From assembly GCA_021323655.1 (NCBI GenBank), contig JAJPKO010000018.1, forward strand, positions 108,410-172,409: a stretch of DNA of 64,000 bases, given 5' to 3'. Source of the DNA: Acidobacteriaceae bacterium. GTDB lineage: Bacteria > Acidobacteriota > Terriglobia > Terriglobales > Acidobacteriaceae. Below the pieces are notes generated by a model. The model saw only the letters and a program-made list of their open reading frames with translations. It did no database searches and was not told the origin of the DNA. How positions within the stretch are numbered: position 1 is the first letter of the stretch; each line of letters opens with the position of its first letter. Made by a program: the position numbers and the translations under genes. Shown here piece by piece: positions 8,703 through 16,985 of this stretch.

Positions 8703-9302
8703 TTGGAAGCGGATTGGCAAGTGGTGGTGCGGCGATGCCTGGACGGGGATTCCCTCGCCTGGACGGAACTGGTCAAGGCGCATCACCGCCGCGTCTATGC
8801 ACTCTGCTATCGCTTTACCGGTTCGCCGCATGACGCTGAAGACCTTACCCAGGAAGTTTTCCTGAAGATATACGGGAACCTGGCCGCCTTCGATCTGGCC
8901 AAGGGCAGCTTTCCTACGTGGATCACAACCCTGACCCGGAATCTTCTGGTGGACCACTTCCGTCGTTCCAGACAGCAACGCATAACAGATTCTATGGACG
9001 CGAACTGGGACGGTGGAGAAGACCAGCAGGGCAGCCCGTTGTCTGAGCGCATCTCAGACCCAGGGCCCACACCGCACGAACAGGCGGCAAGAAAAGAATT
9101 AGAAAAAATGGTGCAGCAGGCGCTGACGCAGGTCTCGCCCGAGCTGCGCGAAGCAGTCATACTGCGCGATCTGCAAGACATGGACTACAAAGAAATCGCG
9201 CAGGTTTTACGTATTCCTGAAGGGACCGTGAAGTCGCGCATCAGCCGCGGAAGAGCAGAGCTGGCACGTCTTCTCGATCGTAGTGGAAGGCAGGTGGTTT
9301 AA
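8703..9302 (+). CDS. RNA polymerase ECF-type sigma factor
   Basis: This is a two-domain sigma factor of about 200 aa. Region 2 is seen in SPHDAEDLTQEVFLKIY (residues 41-57) with the WITTLTRNLLVDHFRR promoter-melting segment. Region 4 is the helix-turn-helix DYKEIAQVLRIPEGTVKSRI. A proline/glycine linker of about 40 residues joins them. I chose TTG 8703 (MEADWQVVVRR) because GGAGAG lies seven bases before it and the frame upstream has no sigma-factor features. The stop abuts the anti-sigma ATG directly (TAA-ATG), the classic sigma/anti-sigma coupling. The cluster downstream encodes envelope proteins, pointing to an envelope-stress response. Confidence 0.88.
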   Translation: MEADWQVVVRRCLDGDSLAWTELVKAHHRRVYALCYRFTGSPHDAEDLTQEVFLKIYGNLAAFDLAKGSFPTWITTLTRNLLVDHFRRSRQQRITDSMDANWDGGEDQQGSPLSERISDPGPTPHEQAARKELEKMVQQALTQVSPELREAVILRDLQDMDYKEIAQVLRIPEGTVKSRISRGRAELARLLDRSGRQVV

Positions 9303-10169
9303 ATGTCTGAGCGTAATCCATTCCGTCAAAATACAGGGGGCCCGCTTGAGTGCGAAGAGTGGGAGGCCCTTCTCGCCGATGCCCTGGACGGTGCCCTTTC
9401 GGCCAGTGATCAGGCTGCATTCACCATGCACAGCAAAGATTGCGGGGCGTGCGCAGAAATGCTGGCCCAGGCAAAGCAGGGTCGCGAATGGATGCAGTTC
9501 CTGCACGAAGAGCCGGCCGCCCCGGATGATCTGGTCACCAAAATTCTTGGCCGCACCAGCGGCGCCTCCTTGCCGCAGCTGGCCGTGGCAGGTGGCGCGG
9601 TCCAGCCCATGGCCCCGCACATTGCCCAGGTTGCCATGCGGCGCGCGTTTCATGACTCGCGCCTGCTGATGACCGTAGCGATGGCCTTCTTCTCCATTGC
9701 TCTCACGCTGAACATGCTGGGCGTGAATCTGAGGGGCATGCACCTTGCAGACCTCAAGCCCTCAGCGCTGCAAACCACCATAGCCCGCCAGTTCTATGGC
9801 GCAAAAAAGCAGGTGGTCAGCTATTACGAAAACCTGCGCTTTGTCTATGAGCTCGATTCCAGGCTGCGCGAGCTGCGCCGCGAGGTGGAAACAGAACAGC
9901 CACAGCAGAAAGACCAGAAAAACGATAAGCAGTCCCACAAGAATGGTGGAAAGATGATGACTCCCAGGGACGTCATTGTTCCTCCGGATGTGTTGCTGGG
10001 GCAACGGGTGCTCGCGGACCTGACAGTATGCCACCCCGAGCCGCACTCCACTGATATTTATAATTCTGAAAATTCCGAGGGCCGGAACGATGCAAATCAG
10101 AAGACATCAGAGGTAAATGAATTGGCTGGCAGATTTTTGGCAGCCCAGGCAGAAAGGAGCCTGGCATGA
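9303..10169 (+). CDS. Membrane-anchored zinc-finger anti-sigma factor
   Basis: The N-terminus has the zf-HC2 anti-sigma signature: an acidic helix (CEEWEALLADALDG) then His43-x3-Cys47-x2-Cys50. A single transmembrane helix spans about residues 121-140 and is followed by a region of about 150 residues outside the cytoplasm, predicted partly coiled coil and Lys/Gln-rich. This topology should hold the partner sigma factor at the inner membrane until stress releases it. The start codon follows the sigma stop with no gap, and the stop overlaps the B-box gene by four bases (ATGA). The C-terminal tail is unlike known anti-sigma sensor domains. Confidence 0.8.
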   Translation: MSERNPFRQNTGGPLECEEWEALLADALDGALSASDQAAFTMHSKDCGACAEMLAQAKQGREWMQFLHEEPAAPDDLVTKILGRTSGASLPQLAVAGGAVQPMAPHIAQVAMRRAFHDSRLLMTVAMAFFSIALTLNMLGVNLRGMHLADLKPSALQTTIARQFYGAKKQVVSYYENLRFVYELDSRLRELRREVETEQPQQKDQKNDKQSHKNGGKMMTPRDVIVPPDVLLGQRVLADLTVCHPEPHSTDIYNSENSEGRNDANQKTSEVNELAGRFLAAQAERSLA

Positions 10170-10996
10170 ACTGCGCAAACCATCCTGAAATTCCGGTTGC
10201 GGCCTATTGCCAGAACTGCGGCAAACCGCTTTGCTCTCAATGCGTACGCTCGGTTTCCGGCGTAGTTTATTGCGAACAGTGCCTTGCGGCAAAACTCGGC
10301 ATCGGTGGGACCGCCTACAGCTCCTCAGGCACCACGCCCGCCGGTGAGACCTATAACATCAGCGGCGTTGCTCCGGCGCCGTCGCAGCCCGACATTCCCA
10401 ATCCCGGCCTGGCCGCTCTGCTCGGATTTATCCCCGGCGTGGGCGCTATGTACAACGGCCAGTTCATCAAGGCGCTGGTCCATGTGCTGGTGTTTGTCGT
10501 GCTCATCGGCATTACCGGTGACCACGGCATCTTCGGCGTCTTTATCGCCGCCTGGGTCTTTTATCAGGTCTTTGACGCGCACCAGACCGCCAAAGCGCGC
10601 CGCGATGGCCTGCCTTTGCCTGATCCCTTCGGCCTGAATGAGCTGGGCCAGAGGCTCGGCATCCCCAACCGCGCGTGGCCTCCTGCCGCTCCCCATGTAC
10701 CCCCGGTTTCCGGAGCAGTACCTCCGGTGCCGCCTACGCCTCCTCCACCGGGATACGAGCCGGTTCCGCCTGTGCCGCCCGTTCCTCCTGACCAGGCGAC
10801 GTGTTGTGGTCCTTTCGGGCGGCGGCCTGAGCCTGTCGGCGCCATTGTGCTCATTGCTGTAGGCATGCTCTTTCTCTTCAGTACACTGGGCATTCTTCGT
10901 TTTGACTGGATTGGCCGCGGATGGCCCATCATCGTCATCGTTGTGGGCGCATGGCTTCTGTTTCGCCATATGCGGGAAAGTGGAGGCGCGCAATGA
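10166..10996 (+). CDS. B-box zinc-finger membrane protein with LiaF-like C-terminal helices
   Basis: The N-terminal 40 residues contain eight zinc ligands (Cys3, His6, Cys15, Cys18, Cys23, Cys26, Cys36, Cys39), a bacterial B-box. Two hydrophobic segments follow (GLAALLGFIPGVGAMYNGQF and VLVFVVLIGITGDHGIF). A proline-rich linker of about 60 residues leads to a C-terminal pair of helices (GAIVLIAVGMLFLF and GWPIIVIVVGAWLLF) of the DUF5668/LiaF-like type. Overlaps with both neighbours (ATGA at each end) show an operon driven by the ECF sigma. Its function is not known; a membrane sensor or scaffold role is inferred. Confidence 0.75.
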   Translation: MNCANHPEIPVAAYCQNCGKPLCSQCVRSVSGVVYCEQCLAAKLGIGGTAYSSSGTTPAGETYNISGVAPAPSQPDIPNPGLAALLGFIPGVGAMYNGQFIKALVHVLVFVVLIGITGDHGIFGVFIAAWVFYQVFDAHQTAKARRDGLPLPDPFGLNELGQRLGIPNRAWPPAAPHVPPVSGAVPPVPPTPPPPGYEPVPPVPPVPPDQATCCGPFGRRPEPVGAIVLIAVGMLFLFSTLGILRFDWIGRGWPIIVIVVGAWLLFRHMRESGGAQ

Positions 10997-11286
10997 ACCA
11001 GTACATCTTCTTACAGCGTATTACCGGTCCGGCGATGATCCTCACCTTCGGCGTCACGGCGCTGCTTGATGAGTGGCACATCATGAGCTACGGAAAAAGC
11101 TGGCCGCTGTACCTTATCGTTCTTGGTGTGATTAAGCTGGCACAGAGGGCTGCTCTGGCCAACGCCGAGCCGCCCGCGTACGTGCCGCCTGGTTCTCCTG
11201 CCGGGTACACGCAGCCCTATCCGCCCGCGCCCCCGGCACCCACAACTCCGGCCCCGACAGAAAACACTTCCGGAGAGGGGAGGTAA
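10993..11286 (+). CDS. Small LiaI/LiaF-type transmembrane protein
   Basis: This is a 97-aa protein with one or two transmembrane helices (ITGPAMILTFGVTALLDEW and SWPLYLIVLGVIKLAQ) resembling the DUF5668 helix pair of the preceding gene, and a proline-rich tail (PPAYVPPGSPAGYTQPYPPA). ATG 10993 overlaps the previous stop as ATGA, which fixes the start. It may be an interaction partner of the B-box protein within the membrane. Nothing in it suggests catalysis. Confidence 0.7.
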   Translation: MNQYIFLQRITGPAMILTFGVTALLDEWHIMSYGKSWPLYLIVLGVIKLAQRAALANAEPPAYVPPGSPAGYTQPYPPAPPAPTTPAPTENTSGEGR

Positions 11287-11289
11287 ATC

Positions 11290-12849
11290 ATGGCAGCCGC
11301 GCCTCCGCCCTATGATCCCCGGACTGTAAAGCAGCAATGGAAAGATTATGCCCGCGCACAGAAGCAGGCCGCCCGCGCCCGCAGTTTCTACTGGCGGTAT
11401 TATCATCGCTCATCCGTTGCTGGCCCATTGCTTTTGCTGGCCGTCGGGCTTGTCGCCCTGCTGATTGAAACCGGACGCATAAGTGCGGCACGTTTCTGGG
11501 TATGGTATGCACAGTGGTGGCCAGTGATCCTGATCGGCATTGGCATTGTTCTGTTGCTTGAATACTTCCTCGACCGTAACAGTCCCTATGCCGGACGGCG
11601 CACGTTCGGCGGTTTCGGCTGGATCATTCTGCTGGTACTCTTCAGCGCCTGGGGAACGCACGCAGCGCATGTCTGGGGCCCATTAAGCGACCAGTTTTCT
11701 GACAATGGCGACGACTTCTGGTCCATGATGGGCGAGGAGCACGACAACGATGTCGAGATCAGCAACGCTATCGCGCCAAATGCCGCTGTGCAGATCCAGA
11801 ATCCGCGCGGCAGCATCACCATCACTGCTTCCAGTGACGCTCAGGCCCATGTCCGTGCCCATCAGATCGTGCATACTTCCTCGGACGATCAGGCACAGAA
11901 AGTCTTCAATGAGATCAAACCCAAGCTGATTGTTTCCGGATCGAGCGCGGTCCTCAGCGTGGAAGGCCGGAACAACGCGCGCGTGGACCTGACCGTGGAG
12001 CTGCCTGCGGGCGTGACCACCGTCGTAAATGCGGGCCACGGTGATGTAGCCATAGATGGACTGAAGGGTACTTCGGACATCACCACCAGTCACGGCGACG
12101 TGAAGTTTGACAACATGGGCGGCAATGTCCACGCCCGTATGGACCATGGAGACTTTTCCGCCCACCAGATCACAGGCGATGTCGCGGTAGATGGACATGC
12201 CGGCGACATCACGCTCTCGGAGATCAAAGGCAACATTACGCTGGACGGGGATTTCTTCGGCGATACGCACGTGGAACAAGCGGGATCAGCTGTTCACTTC
12301 CACTCCAGTCGTACCGATCTTGCCATTCCCCGGCTCGCCGGTGACATGACCATGGATGCAAGCGATCTCAGCATCACCCAGGCAAGCGGCCCGGTGCGTG
12401 TGGTCACGCGTTCCAAAAATATTGACCTTTCTCAGATTGCCGGCGATGCTCACGTCGAAAACAACAATGGCGACATTACCTTCATCGCCGCCGTACCTCT
12501 GGGGAATGTGCAGATCACCAACCGAACAGGCAATATCTCGGTCACGGTGCCAGACAACGCGAGCTTTTCTGTGACCGCGGCCAACAACGATGGCGATCTC
12601 ACTACGGACTTCCCCATCAGCGTGAATGGTTCTGAAGGGCACAAATCAGCGCAGGGCCAGGTGGGTAGCGGCGGTCCGCATCTCGAATTGACCACCTATC
12701 ATGGCGACATCGTCCTGCGGAAAGGCGGCCCGGGAGAGATCGTGCCGTCAGCGTCTCCAAAAGTGCCTGCTCCGCCTACCCCTCCCGCGGGGCCGATGAA
12801 GCATCTACGTGGCTCGCATGACCGTGGTGAGCATCCAGCCGAGCAGTAA
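11290..12849 (+). CDS. Membrane-anchored DUF4097 beta-helix protein
   Basis: The 519-aa protein begins with a cytoplasmic basic segment and three hydrophobic stretches (about residues 40-60, 68-90 and 98-115). These are followed by a long DUF4097 domain of short repeating strands such as GDVAIDGLKG, GDVKFDNMGG, GDFSAHQITG, GDITLSEIKG and GDITFIAAVP, the right-handed beta-helix architecture also found in LiaG-like proteins. It ends in a proline-rich, histidine-bearing tail. It is the last gene of the ECF operon. The final 74 bases overlap the 3' end of cmk on the other strand. A role as a surface or periplasmic stress protein is inferred from context. Confidence 0.75.
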   Translation: MAAAPPPYDPRTVKQQWKDYARAQKQAARARSFYWRYYHRSSVAGPLLLLAVGLVALLIETGRISAARFWVWYAQWWPVILIGIGIVLLLEYFLDRNSPYAGRRTFGGFGWIILLVLFSAWGTHAAHVWGPLSDQFSDNGDDFWSMMGEEHDNDVEISNAIAPNAAVQIQNPRGSITITASSDAQAHVRAHQIVHTSSDDQAQKVFNEIKPKLIVSGSSAVLSVEGRNNARVDLTVELPAGVTTVVNAGHGDVAIDGLKGTSDITTSHGDVKFDNMGGNVHARMDHGDFSAHQITGDVAVDGHAGDITLSEIKGNITLDGDFFGDTHVEQAGSAVHFHSSRTDLAIPRLAGDMTMDASDLSITQASGPVRVVTRSKNIDLSQIAGDAHVENNNGDITFIAAVPLGNVQITNRTGNISVTVPDNASFSVTAANNDGDLTTDFPISVNGSEGHKSAQGQVGSGGPHLELTTYHGDIVLRKGGPGEIVPSASPKVPAPPTPPAGPMKHLRGSHDRGEHPAEQ

Positions 12850-13504
12850 CCAGGGACTCAATCCTTGCGACGACCTGGTCCAGAGTCAGGTTTGTCGAAT
12901 CAATCACCACCGCATCGGGCGCAGGCTTTAATGGGGACTGTGCCCGTGTCCGGTCCCGCTCATCCCGTTCGCGAATCTCCCTGAGAATAGCTTCCTGTGA
13001 ACCCGCGCCTCCGGCCTGGGCGTAGCGGCGTTCACTGCGCGCTTCCGGCGATGCATCAAGAAAGACCTTGATGTCGGCATGAGGAAAGACCACTGTGCCA
13101 ATGTCGCGGCCTTCCATCACAATGCCGCCTCCGGCCCCCAGCTCGCGCTGCAAATCCACCATCCATCGGCGAATGGCCGGATGCACGCTCACCTGCGAAG
13201 CGGCCTGCGTCACATCCGGCTGTCGAATGCGCGCAGTTACATCAATATCATCCAGCAGCACCCGGTTTCCTGAAGGTGTGGGCTCCAGCCGGATATTGGT
13301 GCTGGCCGCGAGCTGCTCCAGGGCCGCGCCGTTGGTGGGTTCAATGTGCTGTTCCAGCGCCTTCAGGGCGAAGGCGCGGTACATGGCTCCGGTCTCCAGA
13401 TTCAGCAATCCAAATCGCGACGCGAGCCGCGCGGCGACCGTGCTTTTGCCTGCTCCGGCTGGGCCGTCAATCGCAATGATGAGTGGACAAGGCTCCGTGC
13501 TCAT
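12776..13504 (-). CDS. cmk: Cytidylate kinase
   Basis: The 242-aa kinase phosphorylates CMP and dCMP. The P-loop is IAIDGPAGAGKST (residues 10-22), the substrate motif is LETGAMYRAF, the GRDIGTVVFPHADIKVFLDA block is typical of Cmk, and the lid follows in RERDERDRTRAQSPLK. The start ATG overlaps the stop of the upstream gene as ATGA, so the two are co-translated. The C-terminal 25 codons overlap the convergent DUF4097 gene; the extra histidine-rich tail (RLDAHHGHASHVD) lies in that overlap and extends beyond the usual Cmk length of about 225 residues. Confidence 0.92.
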   Translation of the reverse strand: MSTEPCPLIIAIDGPAGAGKSTVAARLASRFGLLNLETGAMYRAFALKALEQHIEPTNGAALEQLAASTNIRLEPTPSGNRVLLDDIDVTARIRQPDVTQAASQVSVHPAIRRWMVDLQRELGAGGGIVMEGRDIGTVVFPHADIKVFLDASPEARSERRYAQAGGAGSQEAILREIRERDERDRTRAQSPLKPAPDAVVIDSTNLTLDQVVARIESLVTARLDAHHGHASHVDASSAPREG

Positions 13505-15006
13505 TCGCCAGAGTCGTCCTTTCTCTTGGGTGGAAATTTCCTGCCGCCAGGCCTCGGCCCAGACCTGGGCCCAAACTTTCCGCCCTGCTTTGCGCCAAAT
13601 CTGCCGGATTTTGGCCCAGACTTTCCGCCGAATTTCGATCCGGACTTCGCGCCCGACCTGGGACTAAACCTGGTGGCGGACTTGGGAGCTAAACTCCCGC
13701 CGGAGCGCCCGCTGAACTTCGAGCCAAATTTTCCGGGGCGCGATTCGGAGCGGAAATCGCTGCCTTCGCTCCCAGGCCGCTTGCGTTCCTCGCCCTCCTG
13801 CTCAGAAGAGCGTTTGCGGAATGGCCGCTCTTCCCGCTTGAATGGCTTTTTCTTGTCAAAATCGCCCGTCTTGCGGAACGGCCGCCCACCCTCTTTATGG
13901 TCGGTTCGCGGCTTCCATTCGCGCCGTTGTCCCGTTTCAGGGCGGTCTTCACCTCTTTTCCATGCGGGGCGCTCTGCTCCGCCATCGCGACGGGGAGCGT
14001 GAAGGCCGCCCTGTGGCCTCGGCTTTCCACGAAATTCGCGCTTCTCGCCACCGCGTTCCGGACGCGGGCCCTTTCTTTGCTTCGGTCGCGGCGTAAATGC
14101 TTTGCGCGGATGCTCCGTAGCCGGAGAAGCGGACAGCGCGGCCGGTTCAGGTGCAGCTTCCACTAGCGCTTCAACCGCAGGAAATTCCGGCAGCCCTCCC
14201 GTAATGTAGAGCAGAGACTGCGTTCCCAAAGTCAGCGTGCTCAACTGGCGCGTAGCCAGCAGGCCGCGCGCCACTTCACGAATGCGCGAGCGGGGCGCTA
14301 GCGGCGAGAGGAAAGTCTCAATCTCTTCAGCGCTCGCCACAATCACGGAGTCAAGGTAAAGCGAAATCAGCGCAGACAGCGCCGTGGTCTGTCCTGCTCC
14401 GCCGCCCATCTGCATCGCTTTCTGGTTGGTCTCCTCCAAAAGCGACCATGTGGTCGGAGCACTTTCTGAATAAACGGGAACAACGTACATTGCTCCCCAC
14501 AACTCCGTCAGCGCGCGAAGCACAGCCGCTTCGCTTACGCCTCGCCCAAGCTTGTCCTGCAACTCCAGTGCGGTAAGTGCGCCATCCTTCTTCAGTAATT
14601 TCCAGATGTCGGCAGCCAGTTGCGAGCCTTTGCCCGGGCCGCGCTTCCAGTTGCGGTCTCCCCGCAATGAGAAAACATAAGGAAGGGCCTCAGGCGAAAC
14701 GAAAAAGTCCGGCTGTTCTGAGACCGTCCCCAGCAGATTCAACGGAACAGCGCCACCTGAGTTGAACAGGCGGACTGCCAGCAGAAATGCCTCGTGGATT
14801 TCTGTCATCCCCGGTCTGGCCAAGCTCATGCCGATAAATGCTTCTACAAACGATGGTGCAGGCGCATGGAACTGTCCACGCCGCGGCACAAAGAAGCAGA
14901 GGCCCATAGACTCGACCCACTGCGCCGCATCTTCCAGCGTAAGAACCGGGACTCCGAGTTGGCGCCAGCGCTCTGCGCGCGCCGCGTGAAGCTGCTCTAA
15001 GGTCAA
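13501..15006 (-). CDS. AlkZ-like winged-helix protein with a long basic, glycine-rich disordered tail
   Basis: The first about 300 residues look like tandem winged-helix units of the HTH_42/AlkZ type. These include a helix-turn-helix-like stretch (GALTALELQDKLGRGVSEAAVLRAL), a strand pair (MYVVPVYSESAPTTWSLLEE) and a terminal wing (LLATRQLSTLTLGTQSLLYI). AlkZ enzymes unhook DNA interstrand crosslinks, but I cannot find their catalytic Gln-x-Asp motif, so the assignment is tentative. Residues about 310-501 are almost entirely Lys, Arg, Gly, Pro and Ser, with repeated units such as KSGSKFGGKSGPKSG. Such tails usually bind nucleic acid. The TGA stop overlaps the cmk ATG. Confidence 0.5.
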   Translation of the reverse strand: MTLEQLHAARAERWRQLGVPVLTLEDAAQWVESMGLCFFVPRRGQFHAPAPSFVEAFIGMSLARPGMTEIHEAFLLAVRLFNSGGAVPLNLLGTVSEQPDFFVSPEALPYVFSLRGDRNWKRGPGKGSQLAADIWKLLKKDGALTALELQDKLGRGVSEAAVLRALTELWGAMYVVPVYSESAPTTWSLLEETNQKAMQMGGGAGQTTALSALISLYLDSVIVASAEEIETFLSPLAPRSRIREVARGLLATRQLSTLTLGTQSLLYITGGLPEFPAVEALVEAAPEPAALSASPATEHPRKAFTPRPKQRKGPRPERGGEKREFRGKPRPQGGLHAPRRDGGAERPAWKRGEDRPETGQRREWKPRTDHKEGGRPFRKTGDFDKKKPFKREERPFRKRSSEQEGEERKRPGSEGSDFRSESRPGKFGSKFSGRSGGSLAPKSATRFSPRSGAKSGSKFGGKSGPKSGRFGAKQGGKFGPRSGPRPGGRKFPPKRKDDSGE

Positions 15007-15150
15007 TGAAATCCTTCTTGATAAACGAATTGTCTACATTTCACGCCAGGGGCTGAAACAGAAACAAAAGATATTCAAGTTTAACGCAGGAGACAGAGCT
15101 ACCAAAAACTGCCGCATCATGACACAATCTCATCCATATTCCAAGCGAAG

Positions 15151-15993
15151 ATGCCCGACCGCCGTAATTTCCTCAAGTCCTCCCTTGCTGCCGCCGTACT
15201 GGCCAGAGTGCCGGAAACGAACCAGGTGCAGCGCAAGGGCCGCATCCGCCAGTCTGTCGCCCGCTGGTGCTATCAGCAGATCCCTCTGGACCAGCTTTGC
15301 GCAGCTGCCGTCCGGATCGGACTCAAAGGCATTGACCTGCTTCAGATGGAGGAATGGGAGGTCCCGCGCCGCTATGGTCTTATCTGCACCATAGGTTATG
15401 CCGGAGGAGGCACCATCTCCGATGCGCTCAACCGCCTCGAAAACCACGATGCCATCGAGGCCGCATTCCGCAAGAACATCCCTCTCGCCGCAAAGGCCGG
15501 TGTTCCCAATGTAATCACATTCTCCGGAAACCGCCGTGGCATGTCTGATGAGGAAGGCGCGCGCAACACCATCACCGGGTTAAACCGCCTGAAGAAAATC
15601 GCCGAAGACAATGGCGTCAATATCTGCCTTGAACTGCTCAACAGCAAGCGCAATCATCCTGACTACATGGCCGATCACACCGCCTGGGGAACGCGCGTTG
15701 TGGGTGAAGTCAATTCACCGCGCGTGAAGCTGCTCTATGACATCTACCACATGCAGATCATGGAAGGTGATCTGATCACCACCATCTCTCAGAACATGGA
15801 TAAAATCGGCCACTTCCATACGGGAGGCGTTCCCGGCCGACATGAGATTGACTCGACCCAGGAGATCCAGTACGTGGCCGTCATGAAGGCCATTGCCGAC
15901 CTGAACTACAAAGGCTATGTGGCGCACGAGTTCATTCCAAAAGGCGACCCGCTCACCTCGCTGCGTCAGGCCGTTGAGTTGTGTGACGTGTAA
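15151..15993 (+). CDS. Hydroxypyruvate isomerase-like TIM-barrel protein with Tat signal
   Basis: The 280-aa product has the xylose-isomerase-like barrel of the Hyi family. Metal and acid residues sit in CLELLNSK, KLLYDIYHMQ, GHFHTGGVPGRHEI and YVAHEFIP, in the usual order. The N-terminus DRRNFLKSSLAAAVLA contains a twin-arginine motif and hydrophobic core, so unlike cytoplasmic Hyi it is probably exported folded. No typical AxA cleavage site is obvious. A sugar or hydroxy-acid isomerase or epimerase activity is likely; the substrate is unknown. The following AhpD-like gene starts about 50 bp downstream and may be in the same transcript. Confidence 0.75.
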   Translation: MPDRRNFLKSSLAAAVLARVPETNQVQRKGRIRQSVARWCYQQIPLDQLCAAAVRIGLKGIDLLQMEEWEVPRRYGLICTIGYAGGGTISDALNRLENHDAIEAAFRKNIPLAAKAGVPNVITFSGNRRGMSDEEGARNTITGLNRLKKIAEDNGVNICLELLNSKRNHPDYMADHTAWGTRVVGEVNSPRVKLLYDIYHMQIMEGDLITTISQNMDKIGHFHTGGVPGRHEIDSTQEIQYVAVMKAIADLNYKGYVAHEFIPKGDPLTSLRQAVELCDV

Positions 15994-16046
15994 AGCCTGC
16001 GACGAAAACCAGCGCCCGGCATCTCTCTACTGAGGAGAATGTTTGT

Positions 16047-16517
16047 ATGGAGCCACGTCTGGATTATCAGCACGCATTTCCCGAGGGGTATCAGGGCATG
16101 CTTCATCTTGAGGCCATCATCCGCCGCAGTGGGCTTGAGCCTTCCTTAATAGAGCTGGTCAAGATTCGCGCCTCGCAGTTGAATGGCTGCGCATTTTGTT
16201 TGGACATGCACACAAAGGATGCACGCGCCCACGGTGAAACAGAGCAGCGCATCTACGCACTTACCGCATGGCATGAGGCGCCCTTTTTCACCGAGCGGGA
16301 ACGCGCCGCTCTGGCATGGACCGAGGCCATCACCAATATTCAGCAAGGACATGCATCAGAAGATGCCTATGCGCAGGTACGACTGCAATTCAGCGAAGAA
16401 GAACTGGTAAAGCTCACCTACGCCATCACGCAGATCAATAGCTGGAACCGCATTGCCATCGCGTTTCGCCCGGAGGTCGGCAGCTACCAGCCGCCCAAAG
16501 CTACAGCAAAGGCCTGA
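16047..16517 (+). CDS. Carboxymuconolactone decarboxylase / AhpD-like protein
   Basis: The 156-aa helical protein contains the AhpD-type redox centre NGCAFCLDMHTKDAR, with Cys48-x2-Cys51 and His55. Members with this CxxC-x3-H motif act as alkylhydroperoxidases or peroxide-detoxifying disulfide reductases, and true carboxymuconolactone decarboxylases lack it. GAGGAG lies about eight bases before the ATG. A strong terminator follows immediately. No AhpC partner is adjacent, so the electron donor is unknown. Confidence 0.8.
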   Translation: MEPRLDYQHAFPEGYQGMLHLEAIIRRSGLEPSLIELVKIRASQLNGCAFCLDMHTKDARAHGETEQRIYALTAWHEAPFFTERERAALAWTEAITNIQQGHASEDAYAQVRLQFSEEELVKLTYAITQINSWNRIAIAFRPEVGSYQPPKATAKA

Positions 16518-16534
16518 ACCAGTGTTTGTCGGAA

Positions 16535-16570
16535 AAGAACAGGCATGCCATCCGAGCCATGCCTGTTCTT
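16535..16570 (+). terminator. Strong hairpin terminator between convergent genes
   Basis: AAGAACAGGCATG (16535-16547) pairs perfectly with CATGCCTGTTCTT (16558-16570) over 13 bp with a 10-base loop. It stands 18 bases after the AhpD-like stop and before the convergent YidB-like gene, and A and T runs at its ends let it serve both strands. Confidence 0.75.
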
Positions 16571-16614
16571 CCTGTTTCATGCAAGCCGCTGTTACTGTGC
16601 AGCAGCAATGGATG

Positions 16615-16974
16615 TTAAGCCTGCTCGACCTTTCCCGCCGGGGTAAGCCTGTCAATAATAGACGGCAGGAACTGCGCCAGTTTTGCAGATGCTTCTTCAG
16701 GAGGAATGCCGAGCCTGGAAGCGATGGCATTCACCCGCTCCTGACCCACAACCTGTTCGATCTGCTGTGCTGTGATGGCCTGATTGTCCTGATTACTTAC
16801 CCAGGAGCTGACCACGCCGCCCAGCCCTTTGTCATGAAACTGCTGCACAAATCCCTGCAACCCTCCGGTCGCTGGATTGTTCACCATCTCCATGACGTGG
16901 CCCAGAAGTCCGGCTTCTTCGCCCTGCGCTGCCTGACCGCCGACCATCTGCTTTACGTTATCCAGAAGAGACAT
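16615..16974 (-). CDS. YidB-family (DUF937) protein
   Basis: The protein of about 119 aa matches the YidB/DUF937 family: an N-terminal helix (MSLLDNVKQMVGG), a glycine-rich loop (GLQGFVQQFHDKGLGGVVSSWVS) and a C-terminal helical part (VNAIASRLGIPPEEASAKLAQFLP). The family is small, soluble and of unknown function. ATG 16974 is preferred over GTG 16980 because the GGAGG sequence lies five bases before the ATG. It follows the ComEA-like gene closely on the same strand. Confidence 0.75.
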   Translation of the reverse strand: MSLLDNVKQMVGGQAAQGEEAGLLGHVMEMVNNPATGGLQGFVQQFHDKGLGGVVSSWVSNQDNQAITAQQIEQVVGQERVNAIASRLGIPPEEASAKLAQFLPSIIDRLTPAGKVEQA

Positions 16975-16985
16975 GCGCACCTCCG

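Noticed and set aside
10020..10085. A dispersed repeat inside the C-terminal end of the anti-sigma gene (CHPEPHS)
   Set aside because: Similarity to the CHPEAQPKDL repeat phrase is limited to a few residues and the frame is intact.
13095..14002. Long plus-strand frames opposite cmk and the basic-tail protein
   Set aside because: They are mirror frames of GC-rich, repetitive coding sequence and match no protein family.
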